64,000 nt of DNA from Lonicera japonica (taxonomy: Eukaryota; Streptophyta; Magnoliopsida; Dipsacales; Caprifoliaceae). The stretch lies in assembly GCA_021464415.1 (NCBI GenBank), contig CM038469.1, positions 30,745,736 through 30,809,735 on the forward strand, written 5' to 3'. The position numbers and the translations under genes were made by a program. The notes below the pieces were generated by a model, which worked only from the letters and a program-made list of their open reading frames with translations, ran no database searches and had not been told where the DNA came from. Position 1 is the stretch's first letter. Each line of letters begins with the position of its first letter. Positions 48,901 through 59,768 of the stretch are shown piece after piece.

Positions 48901-49559
48901 CAATTGAAAGGAAAAAAAAGGTGGGAATCCAAATTTTGTGTCAATGCTAATTTGATCTTACTTTTTATTTTATTTTTTGAAATGAAAAAATTTATGTTTG
49001 GTTAATTTATAATAAAATAATTTACGCAATTAAACTAGCCCAAAAAATAAGGATCATCATTTATAGATCCTAAAATATATAAATATTTTTTTATTTAATA
49101 AACATTTATTTCATTAAAAAAAATTAAAAAATTTAACTCGTCTAACATTTGACCTAATTCACTATGAATAAACAGGTAGGTGATTTGTTATTATTTTGTG
49201 TTAAATATTGGTCATGCCCTTTTGAGAACTGAACAAATAATTTTTTTCATAAAACTTGGTTGAATTGATCTAATAAGTATATCATATCCACAAATTTTCA
49301 TCAAAAAAATCATACTGGAAGTAAGTGTAATAAAAATTTAAAACATATATTTTAGTGGTGGTTCGCTGCCGGCTTTCTTTAATTTTAAGTATTACTAAAT
49401 TTTGGATGGAATAAAAACTAAAACTATAATAAGTGGTCCAATGATTGACATATTAAATGTAAAAATGAAAAACATTTTCAAAGTGTCGATAATGATCCGA
49501 GTAGTACTGCTAACAAAAGTCTAAAATTTGCTTTTGAAACGTTTAAGGCCTTTGAAACT
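45917..49559. other. Spacer with no recognised gene
   Basis: AT-rich. The frame at 46990-47310 (106 codons) has no family resemblance or codon signal I can defend. The 48540-48850 stretch has a GA-rich, leader-like composition and TTAGGTTAGGTTAG phrases. It may be remains of the DNA element that begins near 32305 or of a lost gene. Confidence 0.4.
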
Positions 49560-50099
49560 GAGGCTAATAAGAATACGAGGAACCAAGAACTCATTAATTG
49601 GAATTCTCCATGTGCAAGTACAATCAAAATAAACTCGGACGGAAACACTTTTGGAGAGTATGGATGGGCGGCATATGGTGGCCTTGCCTGTGATAGCTAT
49701 GGTAGGTGGATTGAAGGTTTTTATGGAAGGATTGGATACGCATCTCCTCTCCAAGCTGAGCTTTAGGGAGTTAGGCGTGCAATGAAGCTGTCAAACGAAA
49801 AGGCATGATTGGAAGCAGTGGTGGAAATGGACTCCTTAACGGCGGTTAATCTTATTAATAAGGAGGAAGTGGATAACCATTCGGACATAACTCTCATCCT
49901 AGATTGCAAAAAACTCATGGGAGATATGAAGCTCGAGCTTGTTCACATGTTAAGGGAAGGTAACAAATACGCTGATTACCTTTCAAAACTAGGAAAGACC
50001 CAAGGTGAACAACTTATACGTGTGATGGTGCCGTCCAACGAGCTTGTCCAACTGTTGAAATCTAATATGCAAGGTGTTGCATATCAGCGTGGTGACTAA
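49560..50099 (+). pseudogene. RNase H-like pseudogene (plant RVT_3 type)
   Basis: The reading frame shows INWNSPCASTIKINSDGN-like entry with the first catalytic Asp, then GGLACDSYGRWIEGF, SPLQAEL (catalytic Glu) and EMDSLTAVNLIN (Asp). The final block is HMLREGNKYADYLSKLG, the usual last motif of plant RNase H-like proteins related to non-LTR retrotransposons. Two in-frame stops interrupt it: TAG near 49765 and TGA near 49806. From 49809 the frame is open for 96 codons. No RT is adjacent, so it is an isolated domain, dead as it stands. Confidence 0.75.
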
Positions 50100-50254
50100 T
50101 CTGTGTTCTCTGTTCTTTGCTCTCCGTTAAAACCAAAAAAAAACTAAACACCCTTATTAATGTAAGGTTTCTAAGTATAATTGCTTATGATTATATTATA
50201 ATATTTTGTGAAATTAAAGAATAAAAAGACAAAATCGAAAATTCAAAACCTGAC

Positions 50255-51830
50255 TGTGAGAATCCGCAAATGCGACCCCCGGGTGCCGATCCCGAGTTCA
50301 GGGGTCTAAAACGCCAGAATGGATTCCGTTGTTTTATTTGCTTCAAAATATAGGGTTTTGTCATATTTTCTATCTCTAAATGCAAAGGGGTTCATTCAGA
50401 GTCGCGCGCCAGTACGTTTTACGAGAAAACGGACAAAATAGTTGTGTAAGAGAAAATGCTACAGATAAGCCTTTCTTTACAAGTCTTGTCTACGAACCCA
50501 GGATTCTATAGGGTTCGGGAACTATATTACGGTTTGGGAAGGTGTTAAGCACCCATTCTGCCCTTTTGGTCTCTAGTGGTCTTATATGTTTATTCTATGT
50601 TGGAAAACTTGGATGCTTTTACTGATATTTTACTGCTTTTTGGAAATAACTAATGAAAACCTGATTTTGGGAAAAACGGGGAAAGGGATAAAAATCTTGT
50701 ATTCTGTGATCCGATGTTTTGGTTTTGTCGAAATCTGATTACTAATGACAAAAGTTTATCTTATCAATTTTGAAATAAGAGTGATTCGGTATTGTTTCCT
50801 CATATAACAATATCAATTATCTCGTTTGTTTAATTTAGAAAAGATCCGATCTTATCGGAATTGATTTGATATGGAATTGAACTCTTGAGGAGAGTGTATC
50901 AGATTCATTATAATCTATATGAAAGACAAAATATATCTGAGTTTAATTCCCAAGTAAGCTTTTTCAGTCTGGGTTTTGAAAACTTGGTTTTAGCCGGATG
51001 ATAAATGGTCTTACTTCTTCTGGTTTTACAAATGATTTTATCAGGATTTTATCAAGTTGTTTTATTTGAAAATGATAAAATATCAGTAACTTGACAATAA
51101 GTTTATCCAGCTAGAAAGTGGACAAAACAACAGATAAAAAAAGTTTACAAAACAACTTAAATTTCAAAGATAATGGAAGTAAATGCTTTCGGTTTATGTT
51201 GGCCCAAGCAAGCCAACTCCCTACTCACTTATAATACTTTCGAAGATAACAAATACGTATATATAGTAAACTTAAATAAGATTTAAACAATAATACTAGT
51301 AAACAGATATAATCTTAATTACTAGAAGAAATTTTAGTTACCTTCCCGACGATAAATAAGAATATGAGAAAGAAAATATAATATGACCGAAGATGATTCG
51401 GTGGATATAGACTTTTCTTCTCTAGATACAGTCGAGAATTCAACTTTTGATATTAAAGACGTCAAGTGTTGGAACTCGGAGATTCCTCGAATACTTCTTT
51501 TTAGAAAATCAATTTTTTTAGATAATAACTCACTTTTTTCTTTGATCCCAAAAAATCCTCTCCCTTTTTTCCTTGGGGTGTTAGTATATTTATACTGCTC
51601 GGGGGAGATTGTCGCGCGACATTCCCTCAGAAAGGGCAAGTGTCGCGCGACAAACGGCTCAAGTGATGTCCCTGACAGACTGATGTGTCAGTGAGTGGAT
51701 GGTCTAGGGCAGAGGGGTTTGTCGTGCGACAATTTAGTGTAATTAAAGAAGTTTAGTAGATGAGGGACTTTTTTGCGATGGAGAAATAAGTCTGGGGACG
51801 AAGTTTTGTAATTTAGTTTAGGTTAGGTGT
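50255..51830 (-). mobile_element. Third LTR of the TGTGAGAATCCGC family, partly eroded
   Basis: Starts TGTGAGAATCCGC and follows the same order as the copies at 38914 and 51898. It includes a degenerate TATA near 51585-51595 and three TGTCGCGCGACA-type palindromes (two perfect, one TGTCGTGCGACA) at 51609-51735. Its far end has lost the GGGTGTCTACA edge. The right boundary is approximate. Confidence 0.65.
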
Positions 51831-52764
51831 TCAAAAAGGAAAGACAGGTAGTGTGTTCTTTTCATTTAGTCGCTCCTTTTTTTCTTCAAAGCGTACCTGT
51901 GAGAATCCGCAAATGCGACCCCCGGGTCTCGGCCCCTGGTTCTGGGAGTCTGAAACATCGGAAAAGATTCCGTTGTTCCATTTGCTTCTATGTGTTGATA
52001 ATTCATATCGGGAGTCCCTCTATCCTATTTCTAGATGCAAGAGGGTTCGTTCAGAGTCGCCAGTACGTTTTACGAGAAAACGGACAAAATAGTCGTGTAA
52101 GAGGAAAGGCTACAGGTAAGCCTTTCTTTACACGTTTGTCTACGAAACCAGGATTCTATAGGGTTCGGGAACTATATTACGGTTTGGGAAGGTGTTAAGC
52201 ACCCATTCCGCCCTTTCGGTCTCTAGTGGTTTTATATGTTTACTCTATGTTGGAAAACTTGGATGCTTTTACTGATATTCTACTGCTTTCTGGAAATAAC
52301 TAATGAAAACCTGTTTTTCGAGCGCGTTAGGAATCTACCATAACTATGTCGCCACTTCGCTTATTAGGTCAGGTCGCGGGGTGCGGGGCAGCGCCCCGTT
52401 AGAAAAATCAAGTTTTAAACAAGTCTACAATAAAACTAATATACAAATATCTTATTTAATTACTAGAAGAGACTTTAGTTACCTTCCCGACGATATATAT
52501 AAGAATAAGAGAGAGAAAATATAATACGGCAGAGAAGACCTCCGGCGAGTATTAGCTTTTCCTCTTAGAAATATTTCCAGCGGTCTGACTCTAGAAGGTG
52601 GTACACCGGGTGCCAAGATTAGATCCGAGACTCTTGCGGAAATAAATGTTATCGCAGATGCTTCCGGAGAAGGCTTAAAGATTAGAAAATATCAGAGAGA
52701 ATAAGGAATTTTAGTATAGAAATTGTGGCGAGAAGTTGCCGTCTAGAACCCATGGGGTGTTGGC

Positions 52765-52774
52765 CTATTTATAG
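52765..52774 (-). promoter_or_regulatory. TATA box of the palindrome-rich solo LTR
   Basis: CTATAAATAGG on the minus strand. The nearest palindrome starts 15 bases upstream of it. Confidence 0.65.
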
Positions 52775-52788
52775 TGCTCGGGAGAGAT

Positions 52789-53161
52789 TGTCGCGCGACA
52801 TTCCCCAAAAAAGGGGAAATGTCGCGCGACAAACCTGATCACTGTACCTGTTTGTCGCGCGACATATCTCTTTGTCGCGCGACAAACGGCTGAAGTGATG
52901 GATTTTGACACTGTGATGTGTCAGAAGGTGGTTGGTCGGGTGCAGAGGGTTTTGTCGCGCGACAAACGGCTGAAGTGATGGTTCTGACACTGTGATGTGT
53001 CAGAAAGTGGTTGGTCGGGTGCAGAGGGGTTTGTCGCGCGACAAACGGCTGAAGTGATGGTTCTGACACTGTGATGTGTCAGAAAGTGGTTGGTGTGCAG
53101 AGGGGTTTGTCGCGCGACATATCAGGGATTGTCGCGCGACAATGTGATATGTCGTGCGACA
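52789..53161 (-). promoter_or_regulatory. Array of TGTCGCGCGACA palindromes in the LTR U3
   Basis: Perfect 12-base palindromes start at 52789, 52820, 52853, 52873, 52953, 53032, 53108 and 53130, with one variant (TGTCGTGCGACA) at 53150. The four from 52873 to 53108 are carried by a tandem unit of 76-80 bases that also contains GACACTGTGATGTGTCAG. The position just upstream of the TATA box suits a binding site for a dimeric transcription factor; the factor is unknown. Confidence 0.6.
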
Positions 53162-53306
53162 ATCTCTCTAAAAAACAGGTTTGTTGGCCAACAAACCCTC
53201 CTAGGGTAGTTTCGGGTGCTCGGGTGGGTCCGGACCCCGAAACCAGTAGTTCTTAAAGGTCGTTAGGGTTCTTGGGGGGGTCACGGATCGGGGTGTCTAC
53301 AGTACC

Positions 53307-53479
53307 TGCCCTTTTTTTCCTCCAAGCGCAAGCGCAGTCCCAGTCGCAGCAAGAAGGAGCTAAAGGCCAGCAGTCTAGCACTTTTTCTATCTTTATTCTT
53401 CATTTGATCTAGCCCTTTTCCGCACTTCGCTTCCTTCTTCTTCTTTTTTTTGTGGCTCTTAGCGTCTTAGGCAAATTTT
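53307..53479. other. Short spacer between solo LTR and gene C remnant
   Basis: Pyrimidine- and GC-mixed sequence beginning TGCCCTTTTTTTCC. Nothing recognised. Confidence 0.4.
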
Positions 53480-54021
53480 TTTTTATAATCTTTTACATTT
53501 ATCCTCTTTTTAAAAAATATTGGATGCCAAAATTAGAAACAACATATCCTACTCAAATTAAGTCAAATGGGTAAGAAAACCTAACTTCTGATACCAAGTC
53601 ATCACATTCCACTGTAGACCTATAGAGGTCAAGAAAAAAAATTATGAGAAAGTTTCATTTTATAAATATAAGATTATCGGATGTTACATTTGAGGCATAA
53701 ACTGAAAAAGTTGCATTAATTCTTTAAAGAGTCCTTAAAATAGCTAGTTTAAATTTATAAATTGAAGATTAAAATGGCTTAATGATATTTACATAATATA
53801 GTTCTCTTGCGTTTGTAATAGCATTACCTCATCCATAGAACATACCAGTAGCCATATTTCATAGCTTATTTGTGAAGGGAGATACAATGAACTTTGATCT
53901 CGGAGAAGATGACATTGAGGCTTCAACCTTGTACCCAGATTTACAATACAGTACTATTGATCAGCTTCTTGATATCTTCCTCCACAATCCCCTTAAACCA
54001 TCTTCTGCAGCATTTGCATGA
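53480..54021 (+). pseudogene. Remnant of a third reductase copy (intron 4 end and exon 5)
   Basis: Bases 53480-53821 match intron 4 of genes A and B. Exon 5 is 53822-54021, again 200 bases, with an acceptor changed to AATAG and the normal stop at 54019-54021. An in-frame TAG at 53836-53838 replaces the GAG codon of gene B, five codons into the exon. After it the frame is otherwise intact ([19 protein letters not shown]). No exons 1-4 are in the window upstream, where solo LTRs lie. It keeps Gly at the position of residue 273 and Asp at 285, useful as an outgroup for A and B. Confidence 0.88.
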
Positions 54022-54025
54022 GTCT

Positions 54026-55199
54026 TTTTCCTTCTTTATGTTTTTCTTTTTAAGAAAAAATAAAAATGTTAAATAAGGAATATATATACCTTAAGTACTT
54101 GGATGGGAATGTGTATTTAAACTTATACATTGTTACTCCCATATTTGATAAACTTGTACACTTTAAAATAGGATTTGTAAGTCAGACTTGGCGCATTCCA
54201 TTACTCTTTCGAATGTATACAATGGATGTTGCCTGTATTTGCATTTTAATGTATTTATTTTCAAGAGTTTAGTATTTATCTTTGTTTAGGGGTAATTAGG
54301 ATCCTATTGAGAGATGTTATCTTATTAATGGTGCACAATTGTATTCTATATTTCCTCCTCCCAAATTAGGGGTTAATTGTTAGTTTATCTTCTTAAAGTT
54401 TACTTGTCTTTTCACTTTGGTCCTTATTGTTTGTCCTCAAAGTTTGAGTTGAGTTGCAATTTTATCCAAAATTGGATGCCCTGAAAATTTTTTGGATGGA
54501 AAATCCATGTGACACTTGGGTTTTCCATTCAAAACATTAAGATGACATCTATTACATCAATTTTTCAAATTTCTCCTACTACTTTCATTTTAGTTTCTAA
54601 GCATGTTTTTTACTTAACTTGGCTCGAAGGGTAATTCTTGTAGCTTTTGTGGGTCATTAGATTAGGGGGAATGCTTGGGACAAGATTAAAAGAACATAAG
54701 AGCAAGCATCCATGGACTTTTAAAAGTTCAAAAAACTGATTTTTCCAAACTCATAATTGACCACAATGTTTCCTCATTGACCAGTACCTTTTTTCCTAGG
54801 ACTAAGATCTATCATGGCCTCCCCATGATCGATCATGGATGAACTTGATGACGTTTTCACACTACTTTTGAGCTAAATTTGTGTAAATGGGTATTTTTAG
54901 ATATTTATTCTAAATATTTTGTTCATTTTTTGTATAAATATTAAGGCTTAGCTTGTTGTCTAAGTTAGTTGGGTTTTTAAAGATTAAAGCATATAATTTA
55001 GGGAAATTATTCTTGGAGCTTTTGTTATATTTCGTTCTTGATTTGTAATTCAACTATTTTATAAGAATTGGGTTTTCTGCTATAATCTTTGTTTTTACAA
55101 TTATTATGGACAAGACTATTTGGCAATGCTACATAAGAAGTTTGCAATGTAATTTCGGATGGTTTTGATATCATTCGATGGTCAATATTGATAAATAGT
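54026..55199. other. Spacer after the gene C remnant
   Basis: No supported gene. It contains a 16-base palindrome, CCATGATCGATCATGG, at 54823-54838, the same motif clustered in the Athila-like LTR at 58469-58568. Part of this stretch may therefore be a fragment of that LTR family. Confidence 0.4.
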
Positions 55200-55635
55200 T
55201 TTGAATCATTCTACTTCTGCTTCTGTTGCTGCTTCTCCACCTTCTTCTTCCCCTCATTTTTCTCCTCCTTCTTTTCCTCCTTTCACTGCTCCTCCTTCAC
55301 CTTCATCACCTCCAATTTCTCTTCCTCCTCCCCTTCCCCTTCCCCTTCTTTCTCATTCTCCTTCCTCATTCCCTCCCCCTCATCCTTATCCTCTACATCT
55401 TTCTGTTCCTCCTTATCTTCCTCATCTTCCTCCTCCTTCCGCTTATCTCTCTTCTTCTTCTTCTTCTTCTTCTTCTTCTTCTTCTTCTTCTTCTTCTTCT
55501 TCTCTCTCCTCTCCTCCTCCTCCTCCTCCTCCTCATCCTCCCTTTCCTCTCCTCTCCTCCTTCTCCTTGCTCTTATTCATATTACTTTTATTCAACATCA
55601 TCATCATGTTCCTTCTTCTTCTTCTTCTTCTTCTT

Positions 55636-55666
<31 letters not shown>

Positions 55667-55765
55667 TCATTCTCATTCTTCATCATCATCAGCATCATCA
55701 TAATCTTCTTCTTCATAATCTTCTTCTTCTTCTTCTTCTTCTTCTTCTTCTTCTTCTGCTTCTCA

Positions 55766-55804
<39 letters not shown>

Positions 55805-56085
55805 TTCTTCTTCTTCTTCTTCTTCTTCTTCTTCTTCTTCTTCTTCTTCTTCTTCTTCTTCTTCTCCTCCTCCTCCTCCTCCTCCTCCTCCTCCTTCTTA
55901 TCCCCCTTCTCTTTCTCCTTCTCCTTCTTATTTTTTTTTCCTTTTTCTTCTTCTCCTTTTTATCCTCCTATTTCTTCTCCTCCTTATCCTCTTCTTTATC
56001 CTTCTTCATTCTCTTTTTATCTTTCACATTCTCATTCTCCTTCTTCTCCTTCTGCTTCTTCTACTTCTTTATTTTACTCCTCATC

Positions 56086-56138
<53 letters not shown>

Positions 56139-56867
56139 TTCTTCTTCTTCTTCTTCTTCTTCTTCTTCTTCATCATCATCTTCTCATTCTTCTCCTCATT
56201 CTACTCTCTCTCATTAGTATTCTCCTTCTTGTTCTTCTCATTCTCCTTTTCCTTCTCCTTATCATCTTTCTTCTTCTTCTTCTTCTTCTTCTTCTTCTTC
56301 TTCTTCTTCTTCTTCTTCTTCTCCTCCTCCTCCTTATCATCCTTATTCCTCTTCTCATTCTTCTTCTTCTCTTCCTCCTTGTCATCATTATTCCTCTTCT
56401 CATTTTTCTTCTCCTCATCATCCTCTTTATTCTTTTTCTCATTTTCCTTCTCATATTTTTTTTCTTCCCTCATCCTCCTCCTCCTCATTCTTCTCCTTCT
56501 CTTCTCCTTCTCCTTCTTCTTCTTCTCATTTTCTTTCTCCTCCTCATTCTTCTCCTTTGTTTCTCATTTTCTCCTTCTCCTTCTTCTTTTTCTCTTCCTC
56601 CTCCTCCTTCTCATTTTCCTTCTCCTCCTCTCCTTCTCATTTTCTTCTCTCCTTCTTCTTTTTCTCTTCCTCCTCCTCCTCCTCTTTTTCCTTCTCCTTC
56701 TCCTTCTTATTCTTCTCATTTTCCTCATCCGTCTCCTTCTTCTCCTTCTCCTTTTTTTTTTCATTTTTTCCTCATTCTTCTCTTCATCATCTTTCTCCTC
56801 ATCCTCTCATTCTTTTCATTTTCCTTTTCCTTCTTTTCCTACTTCTTCTACTTCTTCTTCTTTATTC
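55200..56867 (+). repeat. Giant polypyrimidine tract, (CTT)n-rich
   Basis: About 1.67 kb of almost pure C and T on the plus strand. Perfect CTT runs lie at about 55450-55502, 55613-55663, 55802-55864, 56086-56168 and 56272-56324, with CTC and CAT runs between. Very long open frames occur in several phases here (up to 568 codons); they are artefacts of low complexity. Confidence 0.95.
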
Positions 56868-57005
56868 TATGGAAAATTTACATCTTTATACCAATTATAA
56901 TAAGTTCTTGTATCTCTATAGAAACAACATAAACGCGTGGTTCTAATCATTGATACACTTAATGATATTGTTAGTCTCTTTTAAAGTATGACAGAGCAGG
57001 ATTAT
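56868..57005 (+). repeat. Unit tail, first copy of a 150-base duplication
   Basis: TCTATGGAAAATTTACATCT through GATTATACAAG matches 58920-59068 with scattered changes. Each copy follows a pyrimidine tract. Confidence 0.8.
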
Positions 57006-57163
57006 ACAAGTCTCCTCATTCTTCTCCTTCTTCTTATTCTCCTCATCTTCATCCTCCTTCTAATTTTCCTTCTCCTTATTTTTCTGCTCATCCTCCTCCT
57101 CCTCCTCCTTCTTCTTCTTCTTCTTCTTCTTCTTCTTCTTCTTCTTCTTCTTCTCCTTCTTCT
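57006..57163 (+). repeat. Second polypyrimidine tract, left of the solo LTR
   Basis: A CTT and CTC run interrupted at 57164 by the solo LTR and continued at 58814-58917. Confidence 0.85.
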
Positions 57164-58813
57164 TAACGCCGAAGGAATATTGCATTGTGTTAGCCCAAGT
57201 GCAGGCGCGTCAATTCGTAATATAGTCTCGAAAGTCCGAGTGTCGAACCACATGGATAATTGAAAAGGAATGGAATGGATTACGGATCAAATGGTTTTCG
57301 GATTTTGTAAGTTGAATTTGTTGTGAAACAACAAAAATGTAAATTAGTTGTGAAAATTAATAAGAAAGAACTAAGGTATGTGAAGGTTAGCTACGATACG
57401 ATAGACGGTAATTGCAATCTCATACATAGATTTCAACACAAAGTTGTCATAAGTGGGAATGTTGTGATAACTCTCAATAGAAAAGGGTGCGAAGCTAGGC
57501 AACTCATTCCCGGGTCAAAGCTATATCAAGAGAGAAAATCCCAAAATTCCACCTAAGATGAAGCTATCACATCTATCTCTTAGCCACGGGTGCAAAGCTA
57601 AGCAACTCATTCCCATTGCAGCTAATCCGAGGTAGAGATGGTAGTCTTATCGAAACAAGGTTTTATAATAAGCATGTATGTGAAATCTCATGGTTTAAAA
57701 GAATGAAAATTATGTAGCGAATCATCACAATGACAAGGAATGAAGTTTATGAAATAAAATCACCAACTAGCCAAAAATTACTCTAGAAAGACAATAATGA
57801 GTCTAGATAGCACGTAAAGTGTACAAAGCACTCAAAATATCATAAAGCAATGCAAGAAAACTAGATTAACAATTTTATAAATCATCTATGGGCTTTAAGA
57901 ACTCTTAGTAATCTCTACAATGAGGAACAAAAATCCAAAGATGGGGAAATAAGCTACAAGCTTCTTAGAACCATATAAATATGTTGTTTTTTCATTAACC
58001 AACAAACACTAAGCATACAAGGCATAAAAAGTCTAATCGTACAATGAAAATACCTAGAAAGCTTGTAGAATGAAGGATTTCGAAAGGAAAATGATTCACA
58101 AATATTTAACAAACTTTAAACATGGATTGAGAAATTAATTACCGAAAATTATATCACGATCAACCTCCGTAACCTTAGTAAAAGACTACTCCATAATAAA
58201 TGCAAAAATAAATATTATAGAAGAAGAAATCGGTTTTACAACAAGGACTTACAAGAGGAAAAATGAAGAACAAAATACACTTTAGCTTTCCCTTCTTTCT
58301 AGAACTCTTGCGTGTAAAAATCTAGATCATCATATCCACCCCCTTCCCTTGGACTAAAAACTAGCCAAAGATGTACAAAAAACTAATAAAATAAACAAGG
58401 AAAAATATCTTAGAATCAAAATTCCCCCAAAAAAGGCTAAAAGCAGGAGTTGGTGGCTGTCCCCGCCAGGCCATGATCGATCATGGCCAACCCATGATCG
58501 ATCATGGAGTGTTCTGCCTGAAGATGATTTGCATCATGATCGATCATGGAATTCCATGATCGATCATGCTTCTGGGAAATTCTTCAAATCAGCACTTTGC
58601 GAGCTTTTGACTAGCGCTTAATCAATTCTTCGAAGGCCATTGCATCATATGCCTAAAAACACATAGAAACACACCTAGAGGGGTGATATTAGATACAAAA
58701 CTTGCTAAGACACTAATCTCAAGATAAGCGAATAATTAGGCAAAATTAATACAACAAACGCGTCAAGCGACTCCGAGAAAGAGCTTATACATGAAAATAT
58801 TATGCGTTTATCA
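57164..58813 (-). mobile_element. Athila-like solo LTR
   Basis: On the minus strand it begins TGATAAACGCATAATATTTT and ends CCTTCGGCGTTA. CTTCT flanks it on both sides (57159-57163 and 58814-58818), though the CTT-rich host makes that weak evidence. It matches, in opposite orientation, the partial LTR at 59275-59738. Inside are repeated phrases with GGTGCAAAGCTAAGCAACTC (57487-57625) and four ATGATCGATCAT palindromes. No coding sequence. Confidence 0.7.
58469..58568 (-). promoter_or_regulatory. Cluster of ATGATCGATCAT palindromes
   Basis: Four perfect palindromes: a 20-base GGCCATGATCGATCATGGCC (58469-58488), a 16-base one at 58492-58507, and 14-base ones at 58535-58548 and 58555-58568. They lie 245-345 bases from the LTR start, in the expected U3. 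Confidence 0.55.
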
Positions 58814-58919
58814 CTTCTCTTTCTTCTCTTTCTCTCCTCCTCCTCATCCTCCTCCTCCTTCTTCTTCTTCTTCTTCTCATTCTTCTTATCCTTTTTCTTC
58901 TTTTTCTTTTTCTTATTTT

Positions 58920-59068
58920 TTCTATGGAATATTCATCTCTTTATACCAATTATAATGAGTTCTTATGTCTCTATAGAAACAGCATAAACGCGTGGTCCTA
59001 ATCATTTATACACTTATTGATATTATTAGTCTCATTCAATGTATGACAGAGAAGGATTATACAAGTAC
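58920..59068 (+). repeat. Unit tail, second copy of a 150-base duplication
   Basis: Second copy of 56868-57005, again following pyrimidine-rich DNA. This shows that tract plus tail were duplicated as a unit before the solo LTR entered. Confidence 0.8.
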
Positions 59069-59274
59069 ATGCCATAAACACTATTTCACCATACAAAAAA
59101 GATTTATTATCTATATAACAATAACAAGGCAACACTAAAGGCAAATGTCACCATCTAGATTTAGCCGACCATTATCCAAAACAAGTCACTTGCCTAAAAG
59201 GAAATCTAACCTTGAGTTCTCAAAAATTTACTTAGTGTTAAATATAGTTATAACGAATTTCTTATTTATATCTT

Positions 59275-59738
59275 GACTTAGCTTTATACGGGAACGAGTT
59301 ATCTAGCTTTGCACCCTTTGCTAAAAGATAAGGATAAGAAATCCACACTTAGTTGAGTTTTGGTTGCAACCTTTTCTTGATATAGCTTTATATGGGAATG
59401 AGTTGCTTACCTTTGCCCCCGTTACCTTGAAAAGATGTAGTATGCTATCCACTCAAATGAATATCATATTTAAGATCATCATATGAGATTATTACCACTT
59501 AATATTGCGTTTTGAATTACTTCCAATCACCTTAATGCATTCTTAGCATTTTACAACATTTTTCTATTTAAGTTTCTATTCACAATTAAACTACTTTCAA
59601 AGGAAAACCATTAATTTATGATCTATTCCATTTTATTCCATTTGCCTATGTAAACTAACACTTGGACTTCCTAAAATTATATTACAATTGACGAACCTAC
59701 ACTTGGGTTAAAATAACGCGTTATTTTCGTGGCGTTAA
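59275..59738 (+). mobile_element. Partial Athila-like LTR (3' part), plus orientation
   Basis: Its reverse complement matches 57166-57660, including CCCAAGTG, GTCAATT and the GGTGCAAAGCTAG phrase. It ends GTGGCGTTAAG, just before a primer-binding site. The front half of the LTR is missing. Confidence 0.65.
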
Positions 59739-59743
59739 GGTTT

Positions 59744-59768
59744 TTGGCTCCATTGCCTCGAATATGGC
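59744..59768 (+). other. Decayed Athila-type primer-binding site
   Basis: TTTTTGGCTCCATTGCCTCG resembles the usual Athila site TGGCGCCGTTGCCGGGGA, complementary to tRNA-Asp. Several changes, mainly at CpG positions, have eroded it. Confidence 0.55.

Larger units (their letters stand above)
51898..53301 (-). mobile_element. Solo LTR with amplified palindromes
   Basis: Runs TGTGAGAATCCGC to GGTGTCTACA, TG to CA, 1404 bases, flanked by GTACC at 51893-51897 and 53302-53306. No coding sequence lies inside. On the minus strand a TATA box (52765-52774) is preceded by eight perfect copies of TGTCGCGCGACA. Confidence 0.8.

Noticed and set aside
51827..52198. A 123-codon frame and overlapping 79-codon frame
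   Set aside because: They lie across the edge of a solo LTR on the strand opposite to its transcription. Chance frames.
55188..56946. Very long open frames (up to 568 codons) rich in Leu, Ser and Phe, and Lys/Arg-rich ones on the other strand
   Set aside because: They come from the CTT/CTC microsatellite, which has few stop codons in any frame. No complexity, start context or family resemblance.
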